Made by a program: the position numbers and the translations under genes. The notes under the pieces were generated by a model. That model saw nothing but the letters and a program-made list of their open reading frames with translations. It made no database searches and was not told the DNA's origin. From the NCBI RefSeq assembly GCF_008642295.1, contig NZ_CP029190.1:6927501-6991500 (forward strand): a DNA stretch of 64,000 bases, read 5' to 3'. Shown one piece after another: positions 18,807 to 27,067 of this stretch. How positions within the stretch are numbered: the stretch's first letter is position 1; each line of letters begins with the position of its first letter. Origin of the DNA: Streptomyces venezuelae. GTDB taxonomy: Bacteria; Actinomycetota; Actinomycetes; Streptomycetales; Streptomycetaceae.

Positions 18807-19109
18807 ATGGGCACTGATCACATCGAAGCCGCCGGCGAAGACCTCGGGCACGAGGCCAAGGACGATCACAGGGACGATTCCAGGGACAGAGACAGCGCGC
18901 CCACCCTGATCGGCTCCGTACAGCGCGCGTTGCGTCTGGTGGAGGCGATGTATGCCGAGGGCGGCGCGACGGCCAAGCGGCTCGCCCGCCTGACCGGAAT
19001 TCCGCTTCCCACCGTGTACCACCTGCTGCGCACCCTGAGCCACGAGGGCTATGTCCAGCGCGAGGGCGGCGCGTTCCGGTTGGCGGACGACCTCCCGTTG
19101 GCTTCTTGA
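18807..19109 (+). CDS. Stand-alone IclR-type helix-turn-helix protein
   Basis: 100-aa protein. An acidic N-terminal segment (DHRDDSRDRDSAPT) precedes an IclR-type winged HTH (LIGSVQRALRLVEAMYAEGG, then KRLARLTGIPLPTVYHLLRT and LSHEGYVQREGG). Ordinary IclR proteins are about 250 aa with a GAF-like effector domain; this one stops directly after the wing. The sequence after the stop does not resume a coding pattern in any frame, so it seems naturally short rather than recently frameshifted. ATG 18807 has a GGGGGA ribosome-binding site. It heads the roadblock/LC7 cassette and may bind the palindrome at 19193-19210. Confidence 0.75.
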   Translation: MGTDHIEAAGEDLGHEAKDDHRDDSRDRDSAPTLIGSVQRALRLVEAMYAEGGATAKRLARLTGIPLPTVYHLLRTLSHEGYVQREGGAFRLADDLPLAS

Positions 19110-19192
19110 TCCATCCCAGCCGGATTCGGCCAATCCCGGTCCGCTTCCGTGCATGTTCCGTTGGAAAATGCCAGAACCCCCTTCCGCAGTAT

Positions 19193-19210
19193 GGAACTTG
19201 AGTAAGTTCC
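19193..19210. promoter_or_regulatory. Perfect inverted repeat upstream of the roadblock cassette
   Basis: GGAACTT-GAGT-AAGTTCC: perfect 7-bp arms with a 4-bp spacer, 59 bp before the first roadblock gene and 83 bp after the IclR-type HTH gene. IclR-family sites are commonly GGAA/TTCC palindromes, so the adjacent HTH protein is the first candidate to bind it. Confidence 0.5.
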
Positions 19211-19268
19211 TCTCTGTCGCCGCCGTACGACCGTGCGCTACGGACATCTGGCCGGGAGGGGAGCCCGC

Positions 19269-19676
19269 GTGCCCGGGATTGACGAATGCCTGCTCGAGGC
19301 CATGACGCTGCCCGGTGCCCGCGGGGCCTCGCTGGTGGACTGGAGCAGCGGGCTGGCCCTGGGGACCGTGGGGGAGTCGCCCGTCGGCGACCACGAGACC
19401 ACGGCGGCCGAAACCGCCGAACTGGCCCGGGCGGCGGCCGAGTACGAATCCTTCGCGGCCGGTCCGGCGGAGCAGACCGAGGACGGGGAACCCCCCGGAC
19501 CACCCGTCGAGGACCTGATCGTCACCACCCGCACCGGCTACCACGTGCTGCGCTTCGTCGAAACCAGCTTCGACAGCAGCGTGTTCCTGCATCTGTGGAT
19601 GGACCGCGCCGACGGCAACCTCGCCCTCGCCCGCCTCCGGCTCCGCGACCTGGCCGAGGGACTGGTGCTCAGATGA
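19269..19676 (+). CDS. Roadblock/LC7-like protein (first of three)
   Basis: 135-aa protein with the roadblock/LC7 pattern: an N-terminal helix (IDECLLEAMTLPGARGASLV), the strand turn DWSSGLALGTVG, then C-terminal strands VEDLIVTTRTGYHVLRFVE and FLHLWMDRADGNLALARLRL. A charged insertion (residues ~40-75) separates the halves. GTG 19269 is preceded by GGGAGGGGA. Bacterial roadblock proteins act with Ras-like GTPases such as MglA or the Streptomyces conservon GTPases; no GTPase is encoded here. Similar in layout to the third roadblock gene. Confidence 0.75.
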   Translation: MPGIDECLLEAMTLPGARGASLVDWSSGLALGTVGESPVGDHETTAAETAELARAAAEYESFAAGPAEQTEDGEPPGPPVEDLIVTTRTGYHVLRFVETSFDSSVFLHLWMDRADGNLALARLRLRDLAEGLVLR

Positions 19677-19728
19677 CCGGCACACCCGCGACCGGCACCC
19701 GGCCGGCACTCACACGACAGGCACTCAC

Positions 19729-20535
19729 ATGACCGGCACCCGCCTCACCGGTGCCCAACTCACCGCCCCCGACCCCGCCGTGGTCTCCCCGCTGCTCAGC
19801 CGGCTCGCCGCCGAACGCGCCACCGGCGCCCTGTTACGCGACCGGGGCACCCTCTTCCTGGAGGACGGCCGGATCGTCCACGCGGAGAGCCCGGCCACCC
19901 CGGGCCTGGACGTCCTCCTCACCAGCGGCGGCGGGCTCACCCCCGAACGCTGGCGGGAGGCCGTGGACCGGGCCGGAGCCCGCCGCCAGGTCGCCCGCTT
20001 CCTGGTGGACAGCGGCGGCCTGGCCGGCGGCGAACTGGAGATCTGCCATATCGCCGCCATGTACGACGCCGCCTTCTTCGCCCTCTCCCCGGGTTCGGGC
20101 CCCTCCCGGTTCCGGCGCGGCGCCACCCACTGGATCGGCTCCGTCCACTCCGTCCCGGCCGCCTCGGTGGAGCGCGAGACCCGGCGCCGCCGCGAACTGC
20201 TGGACGCCGTCTGGCCCTATCCGGCCCTGGACACCGCCCCGGTGCTGCCCCGGCCGGCCGCCCCCGGCCAGACGGTGACCTGCCGCCAGCGGATCCTGCT
20301 CCGCCACGCGGACGGCATACGCACCCCGGCCGAACTCGCCTGGACCCTCGGCAGACCCGCCTTCCACACGCTGCTCGACGTCCGGCGGCTCGCCGCGGCC
20401 GGACTGGTCGAGACCCCGCACGCGCCGGCCCCCCAGCCGGTCGCGGCCCCCCTGCCCGACTGGGTCACCCAGGCCCAGAGCCCGGACGTGGCGCTGCTCC
20501 GACGGTTACGCGACGCACTGGAGGCAAGCCTGTGA
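19729..20535 (+). CDS. PATAN/DUF4388-like regulatory protein with two TTA codons
   Basis: 268-aa cytoplasmic protein. Residues ~25-60 (ERATGALLRDRGTLFLEDGR, then IVHAESPATPGLDVLL) resemble the PATAN/DUF4388 domain found with GTPases and response regulators. The C-terminal part (RQRILLRHADGIRTPAELAW, then HTLLDVRRLAAAGLVETP) looks like a winged helix. Two TTA codons, at 19834-19836 and 20506-20508, predict strong dependence on the bldA tRNA and so on developmental stage. It begins 52 bp after the first roadblock gene; the second follows closely, so the cassette is probably one transcript. Confidence 0.68.
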   Translation: MTGTRLTGAQLTAPDPAVVSPLLSRLAAERATGALLRDRGTLFLEDGRIVHAESPATPGLDVLLTSGGGLTPERWREAVDRAGARRQVARFLVDSGGLAGGELEICHIAAMYDAAFFALSPGSGPSRFRRGATHWIGSVHSVPAASVERETRRRRELLDAVWPYPALDTAPVLPRPAAPGQTVTCRQRILLRHADGIRTPAELAWTLGRPAFHTLLDVRRLAAAGLVETPHAPAPQPVAAPLPDWVTQAQSPDVALLRRLRDALEASL

Positions 20536-20588
20536 GGCTCCCGCTGCGCCCGCGCGCGGACCGGCGCCAGCCCGAAAGGAGAACGGTG

Positions 20589-20999
20589 ATGGTGCCTGCC
20601 GAAGCCGAAGCCGAGATACTCGCCGAGCTCCGGCGGCTGCGGGCCCGAGTCCCCCAGCTCACCGGAGCCCTCGCCGCCAGCGCCGACGGCCTGGTACTGG
20701 CCCGGGACACCGCCGCCACCGAGGCCGAAGCCGTGGCCGCGCTGACCGCCGCCGCCCTCGGCGTGGCCCAGCGGCTCGCCGACACCACCGGCCAGGGCGG
20801 CTTCCGTGAACTCCTGGTCCGAGGTGACAACGGCTATGTCGCCACCTACGCCGCCGGAGAAGCGGCCGTCCTCACCCTGATGGCCGAACCCCGTGCCAAT
20901 GTCGGCCGCCTCCATCTCGAGGCCCGCCGCTCCAGTCTGCACATCGCCGAGCTCATCCAGGAGACCATCGGTCGCCGGGGTCCCGGCAGCCGCCCCTGA
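20589..20999 (+). CDS. Roadblock/LC7 domain protein (second of three)
   Basis: 136-aa roadblock/LC7 protein. The core is EILAELRRLRARVPQLTGAL, then AASADGLVLARDTAATEAEA, a helix VAALTAAALGVAQRLAD, and strands ELLVRGDNGYVATYAAGE and VLTLMAEPRANVGRLHLEAR. ATG 20589 is set by AAAGGAGAACGGTG directly upstream; an in-frame GTG at 20532 overlapping the previous stop would add 19 basic residues and is less likely. It closely resembles conservon-type roadblock proteins, which act as GTPase-activating partners. Confidence 0.82.
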   Translation: MVPAEAEAEILAELRRLRARVPQLTGALAASADGLVLARDTAATEAEAVAALTAAALGVAQRLADTTGQGGFRELLVRGDNGYVATYAAGEAAVLTLMAEPRANVGRLHLEARRSSLHIAELIQETIGRRGPGSRP

Positions 21000-21074
21000 A
21001 CACACCCCACCCCGTACGCCGGGCAGGCCCGTCTGCCCCGGCACACCCATCGGAAAGTCTGAAGGAGAAACCCC

Positions 21075-21449
21075 ATGGCCAACGTGGACACCGTTCTCAA
21101 GCAAGCCACCACCACCATCGAAGGAGCCCTCGGCGCCGCCCTGGTCGACTACGGCAGCGGTATGGCGCTCGGTATCGCGGGCGGCGGCAAGGACCTGGAC
21201 CTGAACGTCGCCGCCGCCGGCAACACCGATGTGGTCCGCGCGAAGGTCCGTACCATGGAGCTGCTCAATCTCAAGGACGAGATCGAGGACATCCTGATCA
21301 CCCTCGGCGGGCAGTACCACCTCATCCGGCTCCTGAAGGGCCGCGGCGCCCAGGGGCTCTTCCTGTACCTCGCCCTGGACAAGCAGCGCGCCAATCTGGC
21401 GATGGCCCGGCACCAGCTGAAGACGATCGAGGCGGAGCTCGAGATCTGA
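21075..21449 (+). CDS. Roadblock/LC7 domain protein (third of three)
   Basis: 124-aa roadblock/LC7 protein. Features are [40 protein letters not shown], then [20 protein letters not shown] and [23 protein letters not shown] 21075 has a strong AAGGAG ribosome-binding site. It shares the [18 protein letters not shown] turn and the C-terminal [12 protein letters not shown] helix with the first roadblock gene, so those two are probably closer paralogues than either is to the second. A perfect hairpin follows, closing the cassette. Confidence 0.82.
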   Translation: MANVDTVLKQATTTIEGALGAALVDYGSGMALGIAGGGKDLDLNVAAAGNTDVVRAKVRTMELLNLKDEIEDILITLGGQYHLIRLLKGRGAQGLFLYLALDKQRANLAMARHQLKTIEAELEI

Positions 21450-21490
21450 CCGTCTTCGACGGAGCTGTCACCAGCGGGTCACAGTCCGGC

Positions 21491-21519
21491 GGCGGGCGGC
21501 TTAAATCTAGCCGCCCGCC
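21491..21519 (+). terminator. Perfect 11-bp hairpin terminator after roadblock cassette
   Basis: GGCGGGCGGCT (21491-21501) and AGCCGCCCGCC (21509-21519) are perfect reverse complements around TAAATCT, 42 bp after the last roadblock stop. No T-tract. Confidence 0.8.
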
Positions 21520-21635
21520 CCGCCGACCTGCCGTTTATGACCCTATTCGCCCGGACTTCACAAAGTCATTACCGCGTAAGATGTTGTACTTAGCTGATCA
21601 TTGACTGACAAAATCCGCTGGAGAGCCCGCACCCC

Positions 21636-24600
21636 ATGTCCCCGCGCCTGAGCATCGTCGTCCCTGTCTACAACGTCGAGCTCTACCTTGACGAGTGTCT
21701 GGAATCCCTCGCGGCACAGACATTCCGTGACTTCGAGGTCGTCATGGTCGACGACGGCTCCACCGACTCCAGCGCCGTGATCGCGAAGGCCTTCGCGGCC
21801 AAGGACAAGCGGTTCCGCCTGGTCATGCAGGAGAACGCGGGTCTCGGCGCCGCCCGCAACGTCGGCGCCCGGCACATCTGTGCGGACAGCGAGTTCCTGG
21901 CGTTCGTCGACAGCGACGACACCATGCCGGACAACGCCTACCAGCTGATGATCGACACGCTGGACCAGACCGGCTCCGACTTCGTCGCGGGCAACGTGCT
22001 GCGGTTCCGCTCCGTGGGCATGAACCAGTCCTGGGGTCACAAGGCACCCTTCGCCAAGACCCGGCTGAAGACCCACATCTCGAAGTTCGCGCCGCTGGTC
22101 ACCGACCGCACCGCGTGGAACAAGGTCTACCGCCGCACCTTCTGGGACGAGCACGGCTTCCAGTACCCCGAGGGCATCCTCTACGAGGACGCCCCGGTCA
22201 GCATCCCCGCGCACTACTTCGCCAAGAGCGTCGACATCCTCGGCGACGTCGTCTACCACTGGCGGGTCCGCGAGACCGGTGAGCGCTCCATCACCCAGCG
22301 CTCCACCGACCCGGTCTCCCTCACCGACCGCGTCACCTCCGTCCGCCTGGTCCGCGAGGCCCTCAAGGGCAAGGAGGGCGCCGAGTACGCCAAGTACCTG
22401 CGCGAGTACGACCACAATGTGCTGGTCGAAGAGCTCCCGCTGATCTACAAGTACGTTCCGGAGGGCGGCGAGGACTTCCGCGCCGCGTTCGTCAAGGACG
22501 TCGGCGGCCTGGTCGCCGAGATCGGCACCAAGCCCTGGGCCGACCTGGCCGTCGGCGACCGCCTCAAGGCGTACTTCGCCCGCGAGGGCCGGGTCGAGGA
22601 CTTCATCGCTCTGCTCCGGCACCAGGACGACTTCGCCTGGAGCATCCCGGTCAAGGGCTTCGCCCGCCCGCAGGCCGACTACCCCTTCCTCCAGGGCCGC
22701 CCACCCGTCCCCGCCGCGCTGCTGGCCGTCGGCCGCCGCGAGCGCCGCCTGGTCAGCGGCCTGGAGACGGTCGCCTGGGCCGACGGCAAGCTGCTGCTCC
22801 GCGGCTGGGGCTTCCCCGGCCAGCTCGGCGCCGAGAGCCGGCTGCGGTCCCGCAAGAAGCTCGTCTTCCGCGAGAAGGGCCAGCGCCGCAAGGTGATCGT
22901 CGGCGCCCGTACCATTGCCAACCCGCTGGTCAGCGCGAACCACGCGCACCTCGCGCTCCGCCACGCCGACTGGGCCGGTTTCACCGCCGTCCTCGACCCC
23001 ACCGCCTTCCAGCAGGGCGGCGAGTGGCAGGACGGCGTCTGGAACGCCTCCATTGTGGTCAAGGACGTCGCCATCCCGTACCAGGCCCGGCTCAAGGGCG
23101 GCGAGCACGACAGCGCCCAGGCCCCGCCGGCCCACTGGGTGAACCAGGACGTCCGGATCGTCGCCTCCACCGCCGGCAACGCCCTCTCCCTGAAGGTGGA
23201 GAACGTCAAGGCCCGCGTCCTCGGCGCCAAGCCCGTCGGCAGCGACTCCGTCTCGGTGGCCGGCGAGCTCGCGCAGAACCCCGGCGACGGTGCCGTTCTG
23301 CGGGCCGAGCACCAGACCACCGGTACCGTCCTCACCTTCCCGCTGGAGCTCGGCGCCCTCGCCGGCAACGGCCGCACCCCCTTCACCACTGTGGTGCCGG
23401 TCGCCGACCTCGCCGCCGTACCCGACCGCGAGGTCGAGCCCGGCCACTGGACCCCCGAGCCCTGGAGCCTGTGCATCGAGAAGGGCGACGGCTCCCGGCT
23501 GGACCTCGCGCACGACGAGCGCGGCGGTTTCCACGGCCTGGTCGTGCCCGTCCCGGGCGACACCACCGGCCGCTCCCTGTTCCTCAAGCGCACCGCCGTC
23601 GGCTTCCTGCAGTTCTGCATGCAGCCCTCGCCGCCGCTGGTCGACCGGGCGAGCGCCGAGAACGGCGTCTTCACCCTCGGCGGCATCTTCCACAAGCCGG
23701 CCGACGAAGAGTACGAGCTCGTGCTGCACAACTGGCGCGGCGAGGAGTACAGCTACCCGGTCAGCACCGCGGACAACCGCTTCGAGGCCGTCTTCAAGCC
23801 GGTCCTGCCGGAGTCCTTCGCCGGAAACACCACCCTGCCCGAAGGCCGCTGGTGGCCGACCCTGCGCCCGATGAGCCAGGCCGGCACCACCGCGGGCCTG
23901 CTCGGCGTCGACCGCGGCGCGCCGGTCCAGATGATCGCCCCCGCCCTGGGCACCGGCCCGGTCGCGGCCACCGTCGACGGCCGCCGGATGCGGGTCGAGG
24001 CCCGCTTCTTCGACCGCATGGCCCTGGTCGCCGACTCGCTCCGCAGCCCGCACGACCGCGCCCGGTTCCACCAGCGCGTGATGCGCGACGAGACCTACCC
24101 GCAGCTGCGCACCGCCCCGCTGCGCGACGTGGTCGTGTACTCCACCTTCCAGGGCAACGCCGCCGGCGACTCCCCGCTCGCCATCCACCGCGAGCTGGTC
24201 CGCCGCGGCGAGCCGCTGGAGCACATCTGGCTGGTCAACGACGGCCGCGCCGAGGTCCCCCCGACCGCCCGTGCCGTGGACCCGGCCTCCCACGAGGCCT
24301 GGGAACTGCTCGCCCGCGCCCGGTACTTCGTCACCAACGACAGCGTTCCCGGCTGGTTCAAGCGCCGCGAGGGCCAGACCGTCGTCCAGACCTGGCACGG
24401 TACCCCGCTCAAGCAGATCGGCCACGACTACATCCACGACTACTACACCAGCCCCGGTGTGCTGGAGTCGCTGGAGCACGACAGCGCCCAGTGGACCCTG
24501 CTCGCCTCCCCGAGCAGCTTCGCCACCCCGGTCCTCACCCGTGCCCTCGGCTTCAAGGGCGAGGTGCTGGAGGTCGGCAGCCCGCGGACCGACGCCCTGG

Positions 24601-25202
24601 TCAACCGGGACGAGGAGCGGGCCGCCGAGGTCCGCCGCCGGCTCGGCCTGCCCGAGGGCAAGAAGGTCGTCCTGTACGCCCCGACCTGGCGCGAGAACCG
24701 CGAGGGCTGGAGCGGCGGTTACAAGCTCGACCTGCGGATCGACCTCGATGCGGCCCGCCGCGAGCTCGGCGAGGACCACGTCCTGCTGATCCGCGGCCAC
24801 TACCGGGTCAACGAGCAGCTCCGGGACTCCGTCCGGGACGGCTTCGTCATGGACGTCTCCCGCTGGCCCGACACCGCCGACCTGCTGCTTGTCGCCGACG
24901 TCCTGATCAGCGACTACTCCTCGGTGCTGTGCGACTTCGCGCTCACCGACAAGCCGATCCTGCTGTTCACCTACGACCTGAAGCACTACCGCGACACCCT
25001 GCGCGGCTTCACCTTCGACTACGAGGAGAAGGCCCCCGGCCCGCTGCTCGAGGACTCGGAGAGCCTGATCGCGGCGGTGCGCAACGCCGACGCGCTGGGC
25101 GCGGAGTACGCCGGGGCCCGGGCCGCCTTCCGGGCCGGGTTCGCCGACCTCGACCGGGGCGACGCCGCCGCCAAGGTCGTCGACCGGATGCTCGGGAAGT
25201 AG
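21636..25202 (+). CDS. Bifunctional GT2 glycosyltransferase / TagF-like CDP-glycerol glycerophosphotransferase
   Basis: 1188-aa cell-wall polymer synthase. Residues 1-230 form a GT-A family 2 domain (LSIVVPVYNVELYLDECLES, VMVDDGSTDSSA, and AFVDSDDTM as the DxD). The central ~500 residues hold beta-rich modules without clear homology. Residues ~830-1188 are a TagF-type glycerophosphotransferase domain (QTWHGTPLKQIGHDY, ADVLISDYSSVLCDFALTDK, PILLFTYDLKHY). It probably polymerises glycerol- or sugar-phosphate teichoic acid at the inner membrane face. ATG 21636 follows GGAGAG. The 187-bp upstream region contains an AT-rich stretch with the inverted repeat GACTT-CACA-AAGTC (21554-21567) and a TAAGAT -10-like element. 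Stands alone with its own terminator. Confidence 0.88.
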   Translation: MSPRLSIVVPVYNVELYLDECLESLAAQTFRDFEVVMVDDGSTDSSAVIAKAFAAKDKRFRLVMQENAGLGAARNVGARHICADSEFLAFVDSDDTMPDNAYQLMIDTLDQTGSDFVAGNVLRFRSVGMNQSWGHKAPFAKTRLKTHISKFAPLVTDRTAWNKVYRRTFWDEHGFQYPEGILYEDAPVSIPAHYFAKSVDILGDVVYHWRVRETGERSITQRSTDPVSLTDRVTSVRLVREALKGKEGAEYAKYLREYDHNVLVEELPLIYKYVPEGGEDFRAAFVKDVGGLVAEIGTKPWADLAVGDRLKAYFAREGRVEDFIALLRHQDDFAWSIPVKGFARPQADYPFLQGRPPVPAALLAVGRRERRLVSGLETVAWADGKLLLRGWGFPGQLGAESRLRSRKKLVFREKGQRRKVIVGARTIANPLVSANHAHLALRHADWAGFTAVLDPTAFQQGGEWQDGVWNASIVVKDVAIPYQARLKGGEHDSAQAPPAHWVNQDVRIVASTAGNALSLKVENVKARVLGAKPVGSDSVSVAGELAQNPGDGAVLRAEHQTTGTVLTFPLELGALAGNGRTPFTTVVPVADLAAVPDREVEPGHWTPEPWSLCIEKGDGSRLDLAHDERGGFHGLVVPVPGDTTGRSLFLKRTAVGFLQFCMQPSPPLVDRASAENGVFTLGGIFHKPADEEYELVLHNWRGEEYSYPVSTADNRFEAVFKPVLPESFAGNTTLPEGRWWPTLRPMSQAGTTAGLLGVDRGAPVQMIAPALGTGPVAATVDGRRMRVEARFFDRMALVADSLRSPHDRARFHQRVMRDETYPQLRTAPLRDVVVYSTFQGNAAGDSPLAIHRELVRRGEPLEHIWLVNDGRAEVPPTARAVDPASHEAWELLARARYFVTNDSVPGWFKRREGQTVVQTWHGTPLKQIGHDYIHDYYTSPGVLESLEHDSAQWTLLASPSSFATPVLTRALGFKGEVLEVGSPRTDALVNRDEERAAEVRRRLGLPEGKKVVLYAPTWRENREGWSGGYKLDLRIDLDAARRELGEDHVLLIRGHYRVNEQLRDSVRDGFVMDVSRWPDTADLLLVADVLISDYSSVLCDFALTDKPILLFTYDLKHYRDTLRGFTFDYEEKAPGPLLEDSESLIAAVRNADALGAEYAGARAAFRAGFADLDRGDAAAKVVDRMLGK

Positions 25203-25222
25203 CCCGTACGAGTGCTTCCACG

Positions 25223-25267
25223 GACCGGCCCCGGGCCCACCGATGAATTTCGGGCCCGGGGCCGGTC
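25223..25267 (+). terminator. Perfect 16-bp hairpin terminator after TagF-like gene
   Basis: GACCGGCCCCGGGCCC (25223-25238) and GGGCCCGGGGCCGGTC (25252-25267) pair perfectly around a 13-nt loop, 20 bp after the stop codon. Confidence 0.88.
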
Positions 25268-25307
25268 TGTATGTGCGAGAAGGTCCACCACTCGCCAGGA
25301 GGCAGTC

Positions 25308-25799
25308 ATGAGCGGCAACGGGTTCACCACATGCCTGTGGTTCGACGGCAAGGCCGAGGAGGCGGCCGAGTTCTACGTCTCGGTGTTCAAGGACGGCAGG
25401 ATCGGCCGGATCGACTACTACACGGAGGCGGGACCGGGTGAGCCCGGTTCGGTCGTGACCGTCGAGTTCGAGATCAACGGGCAGAAGTTCGTGGCCCTGG
25501 ACGGCGGGCCGGAGTTCACCTTCAACGAGGCCGTCTCCTTCATGATCGACTGCGCGGACGAGACCGAGGCCGACTACTACTGGGACGCTCTGACCAAGGA
25601 CGGCGGCCAGGAGGTCGCCTGCGGCTGGCTCAGGGACAAGTACGGGGTGTCCTGGCAGGTCGCCCCGGCCGAGGCGATGGAACTGCTCCGCGACCCGGAC
25701 CCGAAACGGGCGGCCCGGGCCACCAAGGCCATGCTCGCGATGAAGAAGCTGGACGTGGCGGCGATGCGCCGGGCCGCGGACGGCGAAGAGCCGGTCTAG
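25308..25799 (+). CDS. VOC-superfamily (PhnB-like) protein
   Basis: 163-aa protein of the vicinal-oxygen-chelate fold, PhnB / '3-demethylubiquinone methyltransferase' subgroup. Typical pattern: TTCLWFDGKAEEAAEFYVSV, GEPGSVVTVEFEINGQKFVA, LDGGPEFTFNEAVSFMIDC, and WLRDKYGVSWQVAP. Members act as isomerases, dioxygenases or antibiotic-binding proteins; the reaction here is unknown. ATG 25308 is preceded by AGGAGG. Its TAG stop lies inside CTAG and shares three bases with the convergent sirtuin stop. Confidence 0.85.
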   Translation: MSGNGFTTCLWFDGKAEEAAEFYVSVFKDGRIGRIDYYTEAGPGEPGSVVTVEFEINGQKFVALDGGPEFTFNEAVSFMIDCADETEADYYWDALTKDGGQEVACGWLRDKYGVSWQVAPAEAMELLRDPDPKRAARATKAMLAMKKLDVAAMRRAADGEEPV

Positions 25800-26536
25800 C
25801 CGTTCCAGGGGGTCGCCGCGATCCGGCGCAGCAGCTTGGGGAGTGCCGTGCCGATCGGCTCCCGGATGACCTCCTCGGCGAGCGGATCGTACGGGGTCTC
25901 CTCGGCATTGACGATGATCAGCCGGGCGCCGTGCTCCGCGGCGATCCCGGCCAGCGAGGCGGCCGGCTGCACCTGGAGGGTGGTCCCCACGGCGATGAAG
26001 ATCTGGCACCCCTTCGCCACCGCCATCGCCTGGGCGAGCACCTCAGGGTCCAGCGGTTCACCGAACATGACGGTGGCCGATTTGAGGATCCCGCCGCAGG
26101 TCAGACAGGCCGGATCGGGTTCCCCGGCGGCCACCCGACGCAGCGCCTCGTCCATCCCGGACCGGGCATGGCAGCGGGTGCAGACCACGGCCCGCGCGGT
26201 GCCGTGCAGCTCGAAGACTTTGCGGTCGGGCAGCCCGGCGAGCTGGTGCAGGCCGTCCACGTTCTGGGTGAGCACCCGGACCGGCGTCCCGCCGCGCATC
26301 AGCTCGGCCACGGCGAGGTGGGCGGCATTGGGCCTGGCGTTCAGAGCGCCCGCCTCGGCGCGCATCAGCCAGGAGCGGCGGCGGATTTCGGGGTCCGCCA
26401 TGTAGTACGCGTAGGTGACGAGTTTTTCGGCATCGGGGTCGCGGCGCCACAATCCGTTCGGCCCCCGATAATCCGGAATTCCAGAATCCGTGGACATTCC
26501 GGCCCCACTGAGCAATGCGACGAGCGGCTTTCCCAT
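25796..26536 (-). CDS. Sir2-family NAD-dependent protein deacylase
   Basis: 246-aa sirtuin. NAD-binding motif GAGMSTDSGIPDYRG, then TQNVDGLH, the catalytic His in ELHGT, and four zinc cysteines (CTRC and CLTC). ELHGTARAVVCTRC is followed by the ribose-binding GTTLQVQPA and IIVNAEETPYD. It would deacylate lysines on cytoplasmic proteins, producing O-acyl-ADP-ribose and nicotinamide. The Ala-Tyr-Arg signature of SIRT5-like desuccinylases is not evident, so a general deacetylase is the safer call. ATG 26536. A membrane-protein gene lies just upstream on the same strand. Confidence 0.92.
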   Translation of the reverse strand: MGKPLVALLSGAGMSTDSGIPDYRGPNGLWRRDPDAEKLVTYAYYMADPEIRRRSWLMRAEAGALNARPNAAHLAVAELMRGGTPVRVLTQNVDGLHQLAGLPDRKVFELHGTARAVVCTRCHARSGMDEALRRVAAGEPDPACLTCGGILKSATVMFGEPLDPEVLAQAMAVAKGCQIFIAVGTTLQVQPAASLAGIAAEHGARLIIVNAEETPYDPLAEEVIREPIGTALPKLLRRIAATPWNG

Positions 26537-26578
26537 GAGGCGACTCTACGAACCCCCGGATCGCTCTGGCCAACGGAA

Positions 26579-26899
26579 TTACCAGGCCGTGAACACCAGG
26601 CCCGCCGTCGCCGCCCACACCAGGCCGACCGAGGCCAGCAGGGTCTGCAGTTCCCGGCCGACCGTGGCGAACCGGGCGGTGAGTCCCAGCGTGCCGGCCG
26701 CCCCGGCCAGCAGCCCGAGACCCGCGGCCAGCAGCCCGGGTAAGGGGACCAGCAGTACGGCGGCCACCGCCGGCCCGGCACCGCCGATCAGTGTCAGTCC
26801 GTAGAAGACCACCGCGACCTGCCGTGCCGCGCGACTCTCGACGAGCACCGCGCCCCCTGCCTGCTGTTGTCCGTACCACCCGTTTTGCGCTGGGAGCAT
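26579..26899 (-). CDS. Small membrane protein with three hydrophobic segments
   Basis: 106-aa protein of unknown function. Three hydrophobic helices are visible: QVAVVFYGLTLIGGAGPAVA, VLLVPLPGLLAAGLGLLAGA and LLASVGLVWAATAGLVFTAW. The 30-residue N terminus is hydrophilic. ATG 26899 is the first in frame with only a weak ribosome-binding site. It sits 42 bp upstream of the sirtuin gene on the same strand, so co-transcription is likely. Confidence 0.6.
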   Translation of the reverse strand: MLPAQNGWYGQQQAGGAVLVESRAARQVAVVFYGLTLIGGAGPAVAAVLLVPLPGLLAAGLGLLAGAAGTLGLTARFATVGRELQTLLASVGLVWAATAGLVFTAW

Positions 26900-26970
26900 G
26901 CCTCACGGGAGAGGGGTCTAATCGGGCGAAGCACTGCGAAGCCCTGCGAAGCGCCGCCATCGGGCGGCTG

Positions 26971-27010
26971 GGGCGGGGCTTCTGAGTACGGGTACTCAGG
27001 AGCCCCGCCC
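26971..27010. repeat. 40-bp near-perfect palindrome in a divergent intergenic region
   Basis: Arms 26971-26989 and 26992-27010 (19 bp each, 2-bp centre) match at 18 positions; the exception is a T/G pair that would wobble in RNA. The central core is GAGTAC-GG-GTACTC. It lies between divergent genes, 57 bp before the lipoprotein start, so it is not where a terminator is needed. It could be a regulatory hairpin in the lipoprotein leader or a large operator. Three 10-bp-spaced GCGAAGC-like units (26926-26952) stand next to it. Confidence 0.6.
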
Positions 27011-27067
27011 GTCCCGCCGGACATAATCGGCTGTCCGCCCTGCCCGTCCGGTCCTCTGGAGTACCGC

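Noticed and set aside
18807-21449. Conservon (cvn) operon
   Set aside because: The histidine-kinase, DUF742 and GTPase members are all absent; only roadblock proteins are shared.
21558-26009. 1483-codon open frame antisense to the TagF-like gene
   Set aside because: It mirrors the codon periodicity of the sense gene, has a low-complexity Gly/Val/Asp/Leu composition, and no domain; it is a shadow of a GC-rich gene.
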